Part shown: positions 27,539 to 35,611 of the stretch, piece after piece
How positions within the stretch are numbered: position 1 is the first letter of the stretch
Layout: each line of letters starts with the position of its first letter
Origin: Microbacterium sp. EST19A
Lineage (GTDB): Bacteria > Actinomycetota > Actinomycetes > Actinomycetales > Microbacteriaceae
Reading direction: 5' to 3'
DNA: 64,000 bases
NCBI RefSeq assembly: GCF_019969685.1
Contig: NZ_JAHXYZ010000002.1
Span: 124,001 to 188,000, forward strand
Notes under the pieces: model-generated
Database searches by the model: none
Seen by the model: the letters and a program-made list of their open reading frames with translations, nothing else
What the model was told of the DNA's origin: nothing
Translations under genes and position numbers: made by a program

Positions 27539-28084
27539 TCAGTGCATCGTGGCGGGTGCGCTGACGCTGCCGGCCGGGACTTCGGCCCAGGACATGTCGA
27601 GGTCGGACAGCTCGCCGTCGCCGTCCCCGGAATCCTGCGCATCCACGTCGTCGTCGGCATCCGGGCCGCCGTCCGAATCGGCCGCCCGCTGGTCCGGCGC
27701 AGATCCGGTGGCTCCGGCGTTGGCCGCCCGGCTGCGCGGCAGGAAGGCCGTCGTTCCCCAGCGCAGATCGTGTCCGATGGCCTCGGCGATGATGTCGACG
27801 CTCGTGCCCTGCTTGCCGTTGCTCTCCCAGGTGCGGATCCGGAGGCGGCCGGTGACGATGACGCTGTCACCGGTTCGCAGCGAGGCCTTGGCATGTTCGC
27901 CGAGCTGACGGAACGCCGCGACCGAGAACCAGTTCGTGTCGGAGTCGGTCCAGGTCTGCGTCGCGTTGTCGAATCGCCTATGCGTGCTGGCCAGCCGGAA
28001 GTTCGTGACCGGGTCGCCTCCCCCGGTCTGACCCTGCGTCGGGTCAGTGGCGACTCTTCCCACGATTGTCACGGTGTCGTTCAT
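27539..28084 (-). CDS. ssbB: single-stranded DNA-binding protein paralogue (SsbB-like)
   Basis: 181 aa. The N-terminal OB-fold (about 1-110) starts MNDTVTIVGRVATDPTQ and has NWFSVAAFRQLGEHAKASLRTGDSVIVTGRL, the core of SSB. The C-terminal 70 residues are Asp/Gly-rich and lack the classic DDDIPF end found in the main SSB, so it is probably the accessory paralogue found in actinobacteria near ettA. GAGAGGA lies 5 bases before the ATG. It is divergent from an 89-aa gene that carries a possible SOS box. Confidence 0.85.
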   Translation of the reverse strand: MNDTVTIVGRVATDPTQGQTGGGDPVTNFRLASTHRRFDNATQTWTDSDTNWFSVAAFRQLGEHAKASLRTGDSVIVTGRLRIRTWESNGKQGTSVDIIAEAIGHDLRWGTTAFLPRSRAANAGATGSAPDQRAADSDGGPDADDDVDAQDSGDGDGELSDLDMSWAEVPAGSVSAPATMH

Positions 28085-28255
28085 CTCAGTCCTCTCGATG
28101 CCGAGTCGATTGCTCGGATCGCTCCAGCGTGCCTCCTCTCCTCGAGTCTCGAACCCCGGAAAAACGCGAGCTGTGGAAGGAAATCGCAGATCCTCTCCCG
28201 TGCAGGAGCAGAGCCGACGCCTTCCCGCGGGCCCAGGCCGTCGGAATGTCGGTGG

Positions 28256-28271
28256 TCGGTCATATGTTCGA
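28256..28271. promoter_or_regulatory. possible LexA (SOS) box
   Basis: TCGGTCATATGTTCGA: the right half GTTCGA is perfect and the left half matches 4 of 6 positions of the actinobacterial TCGAAC-N4-GTTCGA consensus. It lies 18 bases before the 89-aa gene start and upstream of the divergent ssbB. Needs binding or a scan of other sites to confirm. Confidence 0.35.
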
Positions 28272-28288
28272 ATCAGAAGGGAGTTCCG

Positions 28289-28558
28289 ATGTCCGACAGC
28301 TTGACCACCTATCTGCCCGAGGTTCCGTATTCGACGCCTCGGCTCTCCTCCGCGCGCGAGCACCTCGTCCGGGCGGCCGACCACCTCTGGCGCGTGCAAG
28401 ACCGCAGGGAGCGAGTGCTCGGTCACCTGCGCATCGTGGCCGACCCGCTGGGCCTCCGCTACCGCGCCGAGCGTCTGCACCTCGCGACGGGCACCTTCCG
28501 CCTCGTCGGAGAGTTCTGGCGCCCCGACGATGCGGTCGCCGCTCTCCGCTATTCGTAG
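28289..28558 (+). CDS. small conserved hypothetical protein
   Basis: 89 aa starting MSDSLTTYLPEVPYSTPRLSS, with a basic, helix-forming centre (REHLVRAADHLWRVQDRRERVLGHLRIVADPLGLRYRAERLHLA) that could bind nucleic acid. No recognised domain. AAGGGAG lies 5 bases before the ATG. Divergent from ssbB, with a possible LexA site between, and followed by an HNH gene. A DNA-damage link is inference only. Confidence 0.75.
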   Translation: MSDSLTTYLPEVPYSTPRLSSAREHLVRAADHLWRVQDRRERVLGHLRIVADPLGLRYRAERLHLATGTFRLVGEFWRPDDAVAALRYS

Positions 28559-28568
28559 GGACCGCAGC

Positions 28569-29111
28569 GTGCCCAGCTCCGGAGAGCGCCTGTACGCGAT
28601 GCAAGCGTGGCACCGGCATCAGAACTTCACTCGGATGATCGAGTATCTCCGTGAGCACCCGTGTCGCGATTGTGGCGAACCCGACCCCGTGGTGCTCGAC
28701 TTCGATCACATGCCCGAGCACGAGAAGCGGTTCGAGATCGCTCGGGCGGTCAATGCATCGACTCGCGCGTGGTCGACGATTCTTGGGGAGATCGCGAAGT
28801 GCGAGGTCGTGTGCGCGAATTGCCACCGAAGAAGGACGGCGCTCCGGGCCGGCAGCCGAAAGCATCTCGTCTCCCTCGGCCTCGAACCGCCGGCTCCCCC
28901 TCGCTTGCCTTCTCACCGTGTCGAGGTGGCTCACGGAGAAGGCGTGAAAGGGCGGCGAGGGTGCGCCTGCGAGCCCTGCCGCGAGCGACGCAACGCCTAT
29001 TCACGAGAGATTCGCGCCGCGGCCGCTGCTCGGCGTCGTGCCGCGGCCGACGGCGGGACCGTCGGAGACTCTGGCGGAAGTTTCGCTAGTCTGGACACCG
29101 ACCCCCAGTAG
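28569..29111 (+). CDS. HNH endonuclease-like protein
   Basis: 180 aa from the GTG at 28569. The HNH motif is canonical: CRDC (C32-C35), DFDHM (His47) and CANCHRRR (C82-C85, His86). A second Cys cluster, CACEPC, follows around 130, and the tail is Ala/Arg-rich. Aggressive basic N-terminus (AWHRHQNFTRM). An internal ATG at 28602 is an alternative start. The stop TAG lies inside tRNA-Arg (10 bases overlap). I see no recombinase or phage gene nearby, so its role is unknown. Confidence 0.75.
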   Translation: MPSSGERLYAMQAWHRHQNFTRMIEYLREHPCRDCGEPDPVVLDFDHMPEHEKRFEIARAVNASTRAWSTILGEIAKCEVVCANCHRRRTALRAGSRKHLVSLGLEPPAPPRLPSHRVEVAHGEGVKGRRGCACEPCRERRNAYSREIRAAAAARRRAAADGGTVGDSGGSFASLDTDPQ

Positions 29112-29174
29112 CTCAGTGGATAGAGCATCGATCTTCTAAGTCGCCGGTCGCAGGTTCGAACCCTGCCTGGGGGG
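29102..29174 (+). tRNA. tRNA-Arg (UCU anticodon)
   Basis: Acceptor CCCCCAG/CTGGGGG, T arm GCAGG/CCTGC with TTCGAAC loop, anticodon loop CTTCTAA. CCA is encoded at 29175-29177. The anticodon stem has a wobble T-G pair and one mismatch at its outer end. The preceding HNH gene's stop codon falls in the D-arm approach of this tRNA. Confidence 0.9.
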
Positions 29175-29210
29175 CCAGGCCGATGTCGGGCCCGTCGATA
29201 GTATGGCGGA

Positions 29211-29837
29211 ATGGTAACTGCGTCGGAGAACGATCGTCTCGTATGGATCGACTGCGAGATGACGGGGCTCGATCTCGCGGTCGACGAACTCGTCGAGATC
29301 GCCGTCGTGATCACCGATTTCGAGCTGCGCCCCATCGACCCGGGCTTTCAGATCGTGATCCGCCCGAACGACACGGCCCTCGCGCACATGAACGACTTCG
29401 TGACCAAGATGCACGAGACGTCCGGACTGATCAACGAGATCCCGCTCGGCGTCTCCCTGGAAGAGGCCGAGGCGCAGACGCTGGCGTACATCCGACGATT
29501 CGTGCCGCTCGAGCGCAAGGCACCCCTGGCGGGAAACACGATCGGCACCGATCGGATGTTCCTCGCGAAGTACATGCCGCAGGTCGATCAGTGGCTGCAC
29601 TACCGCAACGTCGACGTGTCCAGCATCAAGGAGCTCTCGCGCCGGTGGTACCCCCGCGTGTTCTTCCAGGCGCCGTCGAAAGACGGTGGCCACCGTGCCC
29701 TCGCCGACATCCTCGAGTCGATCCGCGAGCTGCGCTACTACCGCGAGGCGGTCTTCGTCGATGAGCCCGGTCCTTCGAGCGATGAGGCGCGCGACATCGC
29801 CGCCCGCACCGTGTCGGAGTTCACCCCCAACATGTAA
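29211..29837 (+). CDS. orn: oligoribonuclease
   Basis: 208 aa. DEDDh exoribonuclease: VWIDCEMTGLDLAVDELVEIAVVITD (Asp and Glu of Exo I), then DRMFLAKYMP (Exo II), and GGHRALADILESIRELRYYRE (Exo III His). Degrades 2-5 nucleotide RNA and pGpG. Leaderless start: TAGTAT (29199-29204) is 6 bases before the ATG at 29211. It sits between tRNA-Arg and tRNA-His; an orn-tRNA-His neighbourhood also occurs in mycobacteria, as I recall. Confidence 0.95.
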   Translation: MVTASENDRLVWIDCEMTGLDLAVDELVEIAVVITDFELRPIDPGFQIVIRPNDTALAHMNDFVTKMHETSGLINEIPLGVSLEEAEAQTLAYIRRFVPLERKAPLAGNTIGTDRMFLAKYMPQVDQWLHYRNVDVSSIKELSRRWYPRVFFQAPSKDGGHRALADILESIRELRYYREAVFVDEPGPSSDEARDIAARTVSEFTPNM

Positions 29838-29873
29838 TAGACTCATCTGGTTGCCCGCTCCGGTGGGCACATG

Positions 29874-29949
29874 GTGGGTATAGCTCAGCTGGTAGAGCGC
29901 TGGCTTGTGGTGCCGGATGTCGCGGGTTCGAGTCCCGTTACTCACCCCA
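29874..29949 (+). tRNA. tRNA-His (GUG anticodon)
   Basis: Acceptor GTGGGTA/TACTCAC, T arm GCGGG/CCCGT with a TTCGAGT loop, anticodon loop TTGTGGT. The extra 5' G (29873) that pairs opposite C73 is present in the genome, as required for tRNA-His. CCA is encoded at the end. Confidence 0.93.
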
Positions 29950-29951
29950 TC

Positions 29952-29985
29952 GAAGAGGCCCGAATCGTCAGGTTCGGGCCTCTTC
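29952..29985 (+). terminator. hairpin terminator after tRNA-His
   Basis: GAAGAGGCCCGAA pairs with TTCGGGCCTCTTC (13 bp, perfect) directly after the tRNA-His gene, 8 base loop, followed by TGCGT. Confidence 0.75.
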
Positions 29986-30026
29986 TGCGTCTCGGCGCCC
30001 CCTCCCCTGAGCTCTAGACTGAGAGC

Positions 30027-30656
30027 GTGTCGCTCGCGGTCTGGTTCTCCCTCCTCACCGCCTCCGTCGTCATCAGCTTCACGCCGGGTGCCGGCGCGAT
30101 CAACACGATGTCGAACGCTCTCAACCAGGGTTGGCGCCGCTCGATCTGGGGCATCGTCGGTCAGCAGATCGCGCTCATCGTCCACGTCGCGATCGTCGCG
30201 GCCGGTGTCGGACTCCTCGTCGCGCGCTCCGATTTCCTCTTCACGGCGATCCGGTACGCCGGCGCCGCGTATCTCGTGTTCCTCGGCATCCGCCTGATCC
30301 TGGCGAAGCCGTCCGAGATCCCGGATGACTCGGTGGCACCGGTCGACTCCCGGGAGAGTCACTGGTCGATGATCCGACGAGGGTTCTGGGTCAACCTGCT
30401 CAATCCGAAGGCGATCGTCTTCTTCCTCGCCTTCATCCCCCAGTTCATCCGGCTCGACGAGCCTCCCCTCCCGCAGTACCTCACTCTCATCGCGACGGTG
30501 ATCATCGTCGATGTGATCGTCATGTGGGGATTCTTCGCCGCGGCCGCCCGCCCGTTCCGCCGCCTGACCCGCTCGGTGCGCGGCCAGCGCATCCTCAACG
30601 CCGTGTTCGGCGTGCTCTTCATCGCCGTGGCCGCGCTGCTCGTCTTCCTCCATTGA
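30027..30656 (+). CDS. LysE/RhtB family amino acid exporter
   Basis: 209 aa with about six transmembrane segments. The N-terminal TPGAGAINTMSNALNQGWRRS matches the LysE/RhtB/YggA signature (TPGP-like), and NLLNPKAIVFFLAFIPQF is characteristic. Probably exports an amino acid or homoserine lactone-like compound; substrate unknown. Leaderless start: TAGACT (30015-30020) 6 bases before the GTG. No LysG-like regulator is adjacent. Confidence 0.88.
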   Translation: MSLAVWFSLLTASVVISFTPGAGAINTMSNALNQGWRRSIWGIVGQQIALIVHVAIVAAGVGLLVARSDFLFTAIRYAGAAYLVFLGIRLILAKPSEIPDDSVAPVDSRESHWSMIRRGFWVNLLNPKAIVFFLAFIPQFIRLDEPPLPQYLTLIATVIIVDVIVMWGFFAAAARPFRRLTRSVRGQRILNAVFGVLFIAVAALLVFLH

Positions 30657-30697
30657 CGCCGCCGTCCGGCTCGGCATCCGCCCCTAGGCTGGACACG

Positions 30698-31045
30698 ATG
30701 GACATGGATGCCGCAGCCTTCGAGGCGCTCGTGATCGACGAGCTCGACCAGCTGCCCGACGATATGGTCGACGGGCTGGAGAACGTCGTGTTCGTCGTGG
30801 AGGATCGCCCGGAAGACGGCTCCCTCGATCTGCTCGGACTGTATGACGGGCTCGCTCTGACCGAACGCACCCAGTACGGCATGGGTGAGCTCCCCGACCG
30901 GATCGTGCTCTTCCGCGAGCCGCACCTGGCTCAGTGCGAGACCGAGTCGGAGCTTCGCGATGAGATCCACACCACCCTCGTTCACGAGATCGCGCATTTC
31001 TACGGTCTCGACGACGAGCAGTTGCACGAGATGGGCTGGGCATGA
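30698..31045 (+). CDS. zincin-like metallopeptidase family protein
   Basis: 115 aa. The zinc site HEIAHFYGLDDEQLHEMGW (HExxH with downstream acidic/His residue) places it in the small actinobacterial metallopeptidase family (zincin_1). The N-terminal part is acidic (PEDGSLDLLGLYDG). Proteolytic substrate unknown. TAGGCT (30685-30690) is 7 bases before the ATG, so a leaderless start. Its stop overlaps the clpS ATG (ATGA), which links it to ClpAP protein turnover by context only. Confidence 0.87.
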   Translation: MDMDAAAFEALVIDELDQLPDDMVDGLENVVFVVEDRPEDGSLDLLGLYDGLALTERTQYGMGELPDRIVLFREPHLAQCETESELRDEIHTTLVHEIAHFYGLDDEQLHEMGWA

Positions 31046-31338
31046 GCACCCCCATCGCGACCCCGGATCTCGAGGAGGTCACCGACCTCAGCGCCGCTCC
31101 CCTCGAACCCTGGGAGGTGGTCGTCTGGAACGACCCGGTGAACCTCATGAGCTACGTCGTCCGGGTGTTCCGCACGTACTTCGGGTATTCCGTCGAGCGC
31201 GCGACCGCCCTCATGCTCGCCGTCCATCAGGACGGACACGCGATCGTGGCGACCGGGCCCCGCGAGACGATGGAGGTCCACGCGCAGGCGATGCACGACT
31301 ACGGGCTCTGGGCCACGGTGCGGAAGGCATCCCGATGA
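31042..31338 (+). CDS. clpS: ATP-dependent Clp protease adaptor ClpS
   Basis: 98 aa. The ClpS core PWEVVVWNDPVNLMSYVVRVFRTYFGYS and HQDGHAIVATG are clear; the N-terminal 20 residues are variable as usual. It brings N-degron substrates to ClpC/ClpA and modulates its activity. Middle gene of a three-gene operon; both junctions are ATGA overlaps. Confidence 0.94.
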   Translation: MSTPIATPDLEEVTDLSAAPLEPWEVVVWNDPVNLMSYVVRVFRTYFGYSVERATALMLAVHQDGHAIVATGPRETMEVHAQAMHDYGLWATVRKASR

Positions 31339-31835
31339 GCGCGCGCAACGTCGTCCTGTCCATCGCCGTCCTGGAGGGTGTTCATCTCGCACGGCTCGTG
31401 GACGACTTCCGTGACCTGCTCACCGAGCGCGAGACCGACGATTCCGCCGTCCGGCGTCTGACGCCCAGCGCGTATCCCGACGATCAGGACGCAGCCCGGG
31501 CCTTCGCCGAGAGCACCCGCGACGATCTCCTCGACCGCAGGCTCGCGGACGCGGTGACCGTCCGCACAGCACTCGCACCGTTCGACGTCGACGTGGAGCC
31601 GCTGTCCGAAGACGAGGCCTTGGCGCCTCGCGATCTCGTCATCGCCGAAGACGATCTCGACAGCTGGTTGCGCACACTCACCGCGATCCGACTGGTGATC
31701 GCCGATCGGCTCGGGATCACGGAGGACGACCAGACCGACGAAGATGGTCGAGGCGACATCTACGACTGGCTCGGCTATCGCCTCGAACTGCTGATCCAGG
31801 CGGCCGACGAGGTGGACGAGCGCCGAGGCCGATAG
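31335..31835 (+). CDS. DUF2017 family protein
   Basis: 166 aa. From memory this family (DUF2017) follows clpS in many actinobacteria. No catalytic motif; the predicted structure is mostly helical with an acidic surface (EDDQTDEDGRGDIYDWLG). Its ATG overlaps the clpS TGA. Convergent with a kinase gene 3 bases away. Role probably tied to Clp or the upstream peptidase, by context only. Confidence 0.85.
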   Translation: MSARNVVLSIAVLEGVHLARLVDDFRDLLTERETDDSAVRRLTPSAYPDDQDAARAFAESTRDDLLDRRLADAVTVRTALAPFDVDVEPLSEDEALAPRDLVIAEDDLDSWLRTLTAIRLVIADRLGITEDDQTDEDGRGDIYDWLGYRLELLIQAADEVDERRGR

Positions 31836-31838
31836 AGG

Positions 31839-32420
31839 CTAGGGAACGTCGACGACCCGCGTCGCAAGAGCCCGAGGGTCGTCCCGCTCCACGTGGATCT
31901 TCTCCTGCGCCGCCCACCGATCCCAATGCGGACAGTACGTCTCACCGTCACGGGCGAGCGCTCGTGCCTTGCGTGCGGTCTCGGCCGACTCGACCCAGAC
32001 GCGCACGTCACCGAGCGCGGACGTCGATGGCGTGAGCAGCCCGCTGCCCTCGACGATGACACCGAGCGAGGGATCGACGGCGTGGCTCTCGGCTTCCGTC
32101 TCCCGCATCCAGTCCCACCGCTGCCAGGTGCCGAGATAACCGCGGCCATGCGGACGGAGAACCCCGTCGAGCGCCCGCTCGACACCGGCATCGAGACCGT
32201 CCCAGCCCGGATAGAGCGAATCCAGAGCGATCAACTGGACCCGACCGGCCAGCGGCCAACGGGACGCGAGCCGCGCGGCGAGAGACGACTTCCCCGCACC
32301 GCTCTGGCCATCGATCAGCACGACCGGATTCGCCGCCGACAGTGCGACGACATCCTGTGCGATCAGCGTCGCGGCGCGGTCGAGCGCTGTCGCGACCGGA
32401 TCGTCACTTCTTGAGTGCAC
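31839..32420 (-). CDS. P-loop kinase, uridine kinase-like
   Basis: 193 aa from GTG at 32420. Walker A motif GQSGAGKSS (about residues 31-39), then DSLYPGWDGLDAG and WDWMRETEAE, which resemble uridine/phosphoribulokinase-like or dephospho-CoA-type P-loop kinases. The phosphate acceptor is unknown. The start is uncertain: the upstream GTG overlaps the GerW-like gene by 17 bases with no clear ribosome-binding site, so a later start is possible. Cotranscription with the GerW-like gene is likely. Confidence 0.75.
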   Translation of the reverse strand: MHSRSDDPVATALDRAATLIAQDVVALSAANPVVLIDGQSGAGKSSLAARLASRWPLAGRVQLIALDSLYPGWDGLDAGVERALDGVLRPHGRGYLGTWQRWDWMRETEAESHAVDPSLGVIVEGSGLLTPSTSALGDVRVWVESAETARKARALARDGETYCPHWDRWAAQEKIHVERDDPRALATRVVDVP

Positions 32421-32721
32421 GGATGATGCGCGAGAGCGCCCGCCCGGTGACCCAGACGAACGGCACAGCCACAGCGAGCAGGGTGACGATGTTCGGCTCG
32501 AACCGCAGACCTTCCTCGCGACGCACGTACACGCCGACGGGGATCGAGACCCCACCGCCGCCACCGCCTTCGCCGCCTTCCGCACTGCCGCCGCCGAAGC
32601 CGGAGTAGGTGAGGGACACCGGAGTGATGCTCACCCCGTCGACGTCCTGCGGCTCACCGTACGCGCTCTTCACGCCGAAGGACGCGATCTGCTTTCCCAG
32701 TTCCAGTGCAATGTTCGGCAT
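32404..32721 (-). CDS. GerW/YtfJ family protein
   Basis: 105 aa. The N-terminal half has the GerW-like pattern (KSAYGEPQDVDGVSITPVSLTYSGFGGGS) followed by a Gly/Glu-rich stretch and the VSIPVGVYVRREEGLRFEPN segment; one C-terminal hydrophobic helix may be membrane-associated. In Bacillus GerW (YtfJ) concerns spore germination, but Microbacteriaceae do not sporulate, so it must have another job. Leaderless start: TAGCGT (32728-32733) 6 bases before the ATG. Upstream of the kinase gene. Confidence 0.78.
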   Translation of the reverse strand: MPNIALELGKQIASFGVKSAYGEPQDVDGVSITPVSLTYSGFGGGSAEGGEGGGGGGVSIPVGVYVRREEGLRFEPNIVTLLAVAVPFVWVTGRALSRIIRALKK

Positions 32722-32758
32722 GGTCCCACGCTAGCCCACGAATCGCGCACGCGCGCGG

Positions 32759-34015
32759 TCAATCGATGCCGTGGGCCTTCGGGTGCTGTGCCGCACCGCG
32801 GCCGTCGCCACGACCGATATGGCGGGCCCGACTGATCGTGGCCGTGCCGAACCGCGCGACCGCCTCGTCGACGGCTCCCTCGACCTTGCGCCAGTCCTCG
32901 TCATCGTCCCAGAGCCCGAGGCCACCGCCGCCGGCGGGCCGCAGGTTCTCCGCGCGGACTCCCAGCAGCCGGACGGGATCGCGGCGCTCGATCTGCTCGA
33001 AGAGAGTCTGCGCGGCCTCCCCGATCCGCTGTCCGACGGCAGACGGCTCGCTCAGCGTCTGGGAGCGGTTCAGCGTGCGGAAGTCGTCGAAGCGCACCTT
33101 GATCGACACGGTCGCCGCTTCCCACTCGGCCCGTCGCAGCCGGGCGGCGACGCGGTCACCGAGCCGGAGCAGTTCCGCACGGAGGAACTGCCGGTCGAGG
33201 ATGTCCTGGTCGAACGTCTCCTCATGGCCGATGCTCTTCTCGATGCGCTCGGTCTCGACCTCACGCGGGTCTTCGCCCCGTGCGAGCTGTGCGAGGCGAC
33301 CGCTGAGCGCCGGACCGACCGCACGTTCGAGCATCTCGGGCGAGGACTCTCGGATGTCCTTGATGGTGCGGATGCCGCGGGCTTCCAGCGCCTCGGCGGC
33401 CTTCGGCCCCACTCCCCACATCGCCCGGACGGGTCGTGAAGCAAGGAAGTCGAGGGTGTCGGCGGCCGAGACCACCAGCATCCCGTCGGGCTTCGCGATG
33501 GTCGAGGCCATCTTCGCCACGTGCTTGGTGGCCGCGACACCCACGCTGCAGGTGATCCCCACCTCGTCGAGCACGCGCTCACGGATGAGGCCGGCGATCC
33601 GCGCGGGGCTCCCCCACAGGCGCCGGACGCCCTGCACATCGAGGAACGCCTCGTCGACGGACAGCGGCTCCACCAACGGCGTGAACGACTCGAAGATCGC
33701 CATCACCTGGCGCGAGACCTCCTGATACCGGTGGAAGTGCGGCAACACGATGCGTGCCGAGGGACAGAGCCGCAGCGCCTGCGCCACCGGCATCGCCGCG
33801 TGGACGCCGTAGCGCCGTGCCTCGTAGGAGGCGCTGGACACGACGGAACGGCCGTCGGGTGCGCCGATGATCAGCGGCAGCCCCCGCAGGCTCGGGTCAT
33901 CGAGGACCTCGACGGCCGCATAGAACGCGTCCATGTCGACGTGCAGGATGCGGGTCCCGGTGTCGTCGGCGTCGGTGGCAGAGGTGATCTGCCCTCTGCC
34001 GTCGCCGTGTCCCAT
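32759..34015 (-). CDS. dinB: DNA polymerase IV (Y-family)
   Basis: 418 aa. Y-family polymerase: ILHVDMDAFYAAVEVLDD (metal Asp), SSASYEARRYGVHAAMP, SVDEAFLDVQG (catalytic Asp-Glu), and the little-finger domain. It bypasses DNA lesions. The ATG at 34015 has GAGAAT 6 bases upstream, a possible leaderless promoter. I see no LexA box in the promoter, and a ribosome-binding site is absent. The N-terminal 20 residues (MGHGDGRGQITSATDADDTG) are disordered. Confidence 0.9.
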   Translation of the reverse strand: MGHGDGRGQITSATDADDTGTRILHVDMDAFYAAVEVLDDPSLRGLPLIIGAPDGRSVVSSASYEARRYGVHAAMPVAQALRLCPSARIVLPHFHRYQEVSRQVMAIFESFTPLVEPLSVDEAFLDVQGVRRLWGSPARIAGLIRERVLDEVGITCSVGVAATKHVAKMASTIAKPDGMLVVSAADTLDFLASRPVRAMWGVGPKAAEALEARGIRTIKDIRESSPEMLERAVGPALSGRLAQLARGEDPREVETERIEKSIGHEETFDQDILDRQFLRAELLRLGDRVAARLRRAEWEAATVSIKVRFDDFRTLNRSQTLSEPSAVGQRIGEAAQTLFEQIERRDPVRLLGVRAENLRPAGGGGLGLWDDDEDWRKVEGAVDEAVARFGTATISRARHIGRGDGRGAAQHPKAHGID

Positions 34016-34052
34016 ACGTCCATTCTCTCCCGGGCGTCGGACGTGGCGCCCG

Positions 34053-34092
34053 CGACAGGCTCGGGAGACCGTCAGGCCTCCCGAGCCTGTCG
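34053..34092. terminator. hairpin terminator after gatB
   Basis: CGACAGGCTCGGGAG pairs with CTCCCGAGCCTGTCG (15 bp perfect, 10-base loop) between the gatB stop (34097) and the dinB start (34015). On the minus strand it follows gatB directly. It also may be part of a repeated element found elsewhere in Microbacterium genomes. Confidence 0.7.
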
Positions 34093-34096
34093 AGTG

Positions 34097-35611
34097 CTAC
34101 TGCGCGGCGCGCTCGAGGATGAGCTCACGGACGCGTGCGGCGTCCGCCTGGCCCTTCATCGCCTTCATGACGGCGCCGATCACGGCTCCGGCGGCCTGCA
34201 CCTTGCCGTCCTTGATCTTGGCGAGCACGTCGGGCTGCGCGGCGAAGGCCTCGTCGATCGCCGCGATCAGCGCGCCGTCGTCGGAGACGACGGCGAGGCC
34301 ACGCGCGTCGATGACCTCCTGAGGAGTGCCCTCTCCCGCGATGACGCCTTCGAGCACCTGGCGTGCGAGCTTGTCGGTGAGCGTTCCCGCGTCGATGAGC
34401 TTCTGCAGCGCGACGACGTTCTCCGGGCTGATCAGCTCGGCCGCATCCTTCTCCTGGGCGTTCGCGAGGCGGGAGATCTCGCCGGTCCACCACTTGCGCG
34501 CCGACGCCGGGGTCGCGCCCGCGGCGATGGTCGCGGCGACCTCTTCGAGGACACCGTTGTTGCGCACGTCCTGGAACTCGAGGTCGGTGAAGCCCCACTC
34601 CGTCATAAGACGACGACGGCGGGCGACGGGCTGCTCGGGCAGGGCTGCACGCAGCTCTTCGATCAGCTCGGCGGCCGGCTCGACGGGGAGCAGGTCGGGC
34701 TCCGGGAAGTACCGGTAGTCGTCGGCATCCGACTTGGGACGACCCGGCGACGTCGTGCCGGTGTCCTCATGCCAGTGCCGCGTCTCCTGCGTGATCGACC
34801 CGCCGTCGGCGAGGATCTGCGCCTGGCGCTGGATCTCGTACTTGACGGCGCGCTCGACCGAGCGCATCGAGTTCACGTTCTTCGTCTCGGTGCGGGTGCC
34901 GAGCTTCTCGGTTCCGCGCGGACGGAGCGAGATGTTCGCATCGCAGCGCAGGTTGCCGCGCTCGAGACGGGCCTCGGAGATGCCGAGACCGCGGACGATG
35001 TCGCGGATCGTCTGAACGTACGCCTTGGCGACCTCAGGGGCGCGATGCTCGGTCCCGGTGATCACCTTCGTCACGATCTCGACCAGCGGAACGCCCGCGC
35101 GGTTGTAGTCGACGAGCGAGTACTCGGCCCCCTGGATGCGTCCGGTCGCCCCGCCCATGTGGGTGAGCTTGCCGGCGTCCTCCTCCATGTGCGCGCGCTC
35201 GATCGGGATCGTCACGACCGTGCCGTCTTCGAGCTCGACCTCGACCGACCCCTCATACGCGATCGGCTCGTCGTACTGCGAGATCTGGTAGTTCTTGCCG
35301 AGGTCCGGATAGAAGTAGTTCTTCCGCGCGAAGCGGCTCGACTCGGCGATCGAGCAGCCCAGCGCGAGGCCGAGGCTGATCGATGAGCGGATCGCCGTCT
35401 CGTTCACCACGGGCAGCGATCCCGGAAGGCCGAGGTCGACGGGAGCGATGAGGGTGTTCGGCTCGGCAGCGTGGTACTTCTCGTTCGCCGGGTTCGGCGC
35501 GTCCGAGAACATCTTGGTGTTCGTGTTGAGCTCGACGTGCACCTCGAAACCGAGGACGGGCTCGTACAGCTCGAGCGCCTTGTCGAAGTCCATGAGCTTG
35601 GCGGCGGCCAT
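34097..35611 (-). CDS. gatB: Asp-tRNA(Asn)/Glu-tRNA(Gln) amidotransferase subunit B
   Basis: 504 aa. GatB signatures: [32 protein letters not shown], and the YqeY-like C-terminal tail domain. With GatA and GatC it converts Glu-tRNA(Gln) or Asp-tRNA(Asn) to the amidated form. Its ATG overlaps the gatA stop by one base (TGATG). Third gene of the gatCAB operon, with a hairpin terminator after it. Confidence 0.95.
   Translation of the reverse strand: MAAAKLMDFDKALELYEPVLGFEVHVELNTNTKMFSDAPNPANEKYHAAEPNTLIAPVDLGLPGSLPVVNETAIRSSISLGLALGCSIAESSRFARKNYFYPDLGKNYQISQYDEPIAYEGSVEVELEDGTVVTIPIERAHMEEDAGKLTHMGGATGRIQGAEYSLVDYNRAGVPLVEIVTKVITGTEHRAPEVAKAYVQTIRDIVRGLGISEARLERGNLRCDANISLRPRGTEKLGTRTETKNVNSMRSVERAVKYEIQRQAQILADGGSITQETRHWHEDTGTTSPGRPKSDADDYRYFPEPDLLPVEPAAELIEELRAALPEQPVARRRRLMTEWGFTDLEFQDVRNNGVLEEVAATIAAGATPASARKWWTGEISRLANAQEKDAAELISPENVVALQKLIDAGTLTDKLARQVLEGVIAGEGTPQEVIDARGLAVVSDDGALIAAIDEAFAAQPDVLAKIKDGKVQAAGAVIGAVMKAMKGQADAARVRELILERAAQ

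Noticed and set aside
28085..29200. Integrative element at tRNA-Arg
   Set aside because: No integrase, excisionase, phage gene or direct repeat of the tRNA end is visible; only an HNH gene and a small unknown gene adjoin it.
32759..34040. LexA box for dinB
   Set aside because: I looked upstream of the dinB start for TCGAAC/GTTCGA-type sites and saw none.
34053..34092. Possible mobile repeat after gatB
   Set aside because: The 15-bp hairpin can be fully explained as a terminator for gatCAB; nothing in this window repeats it.
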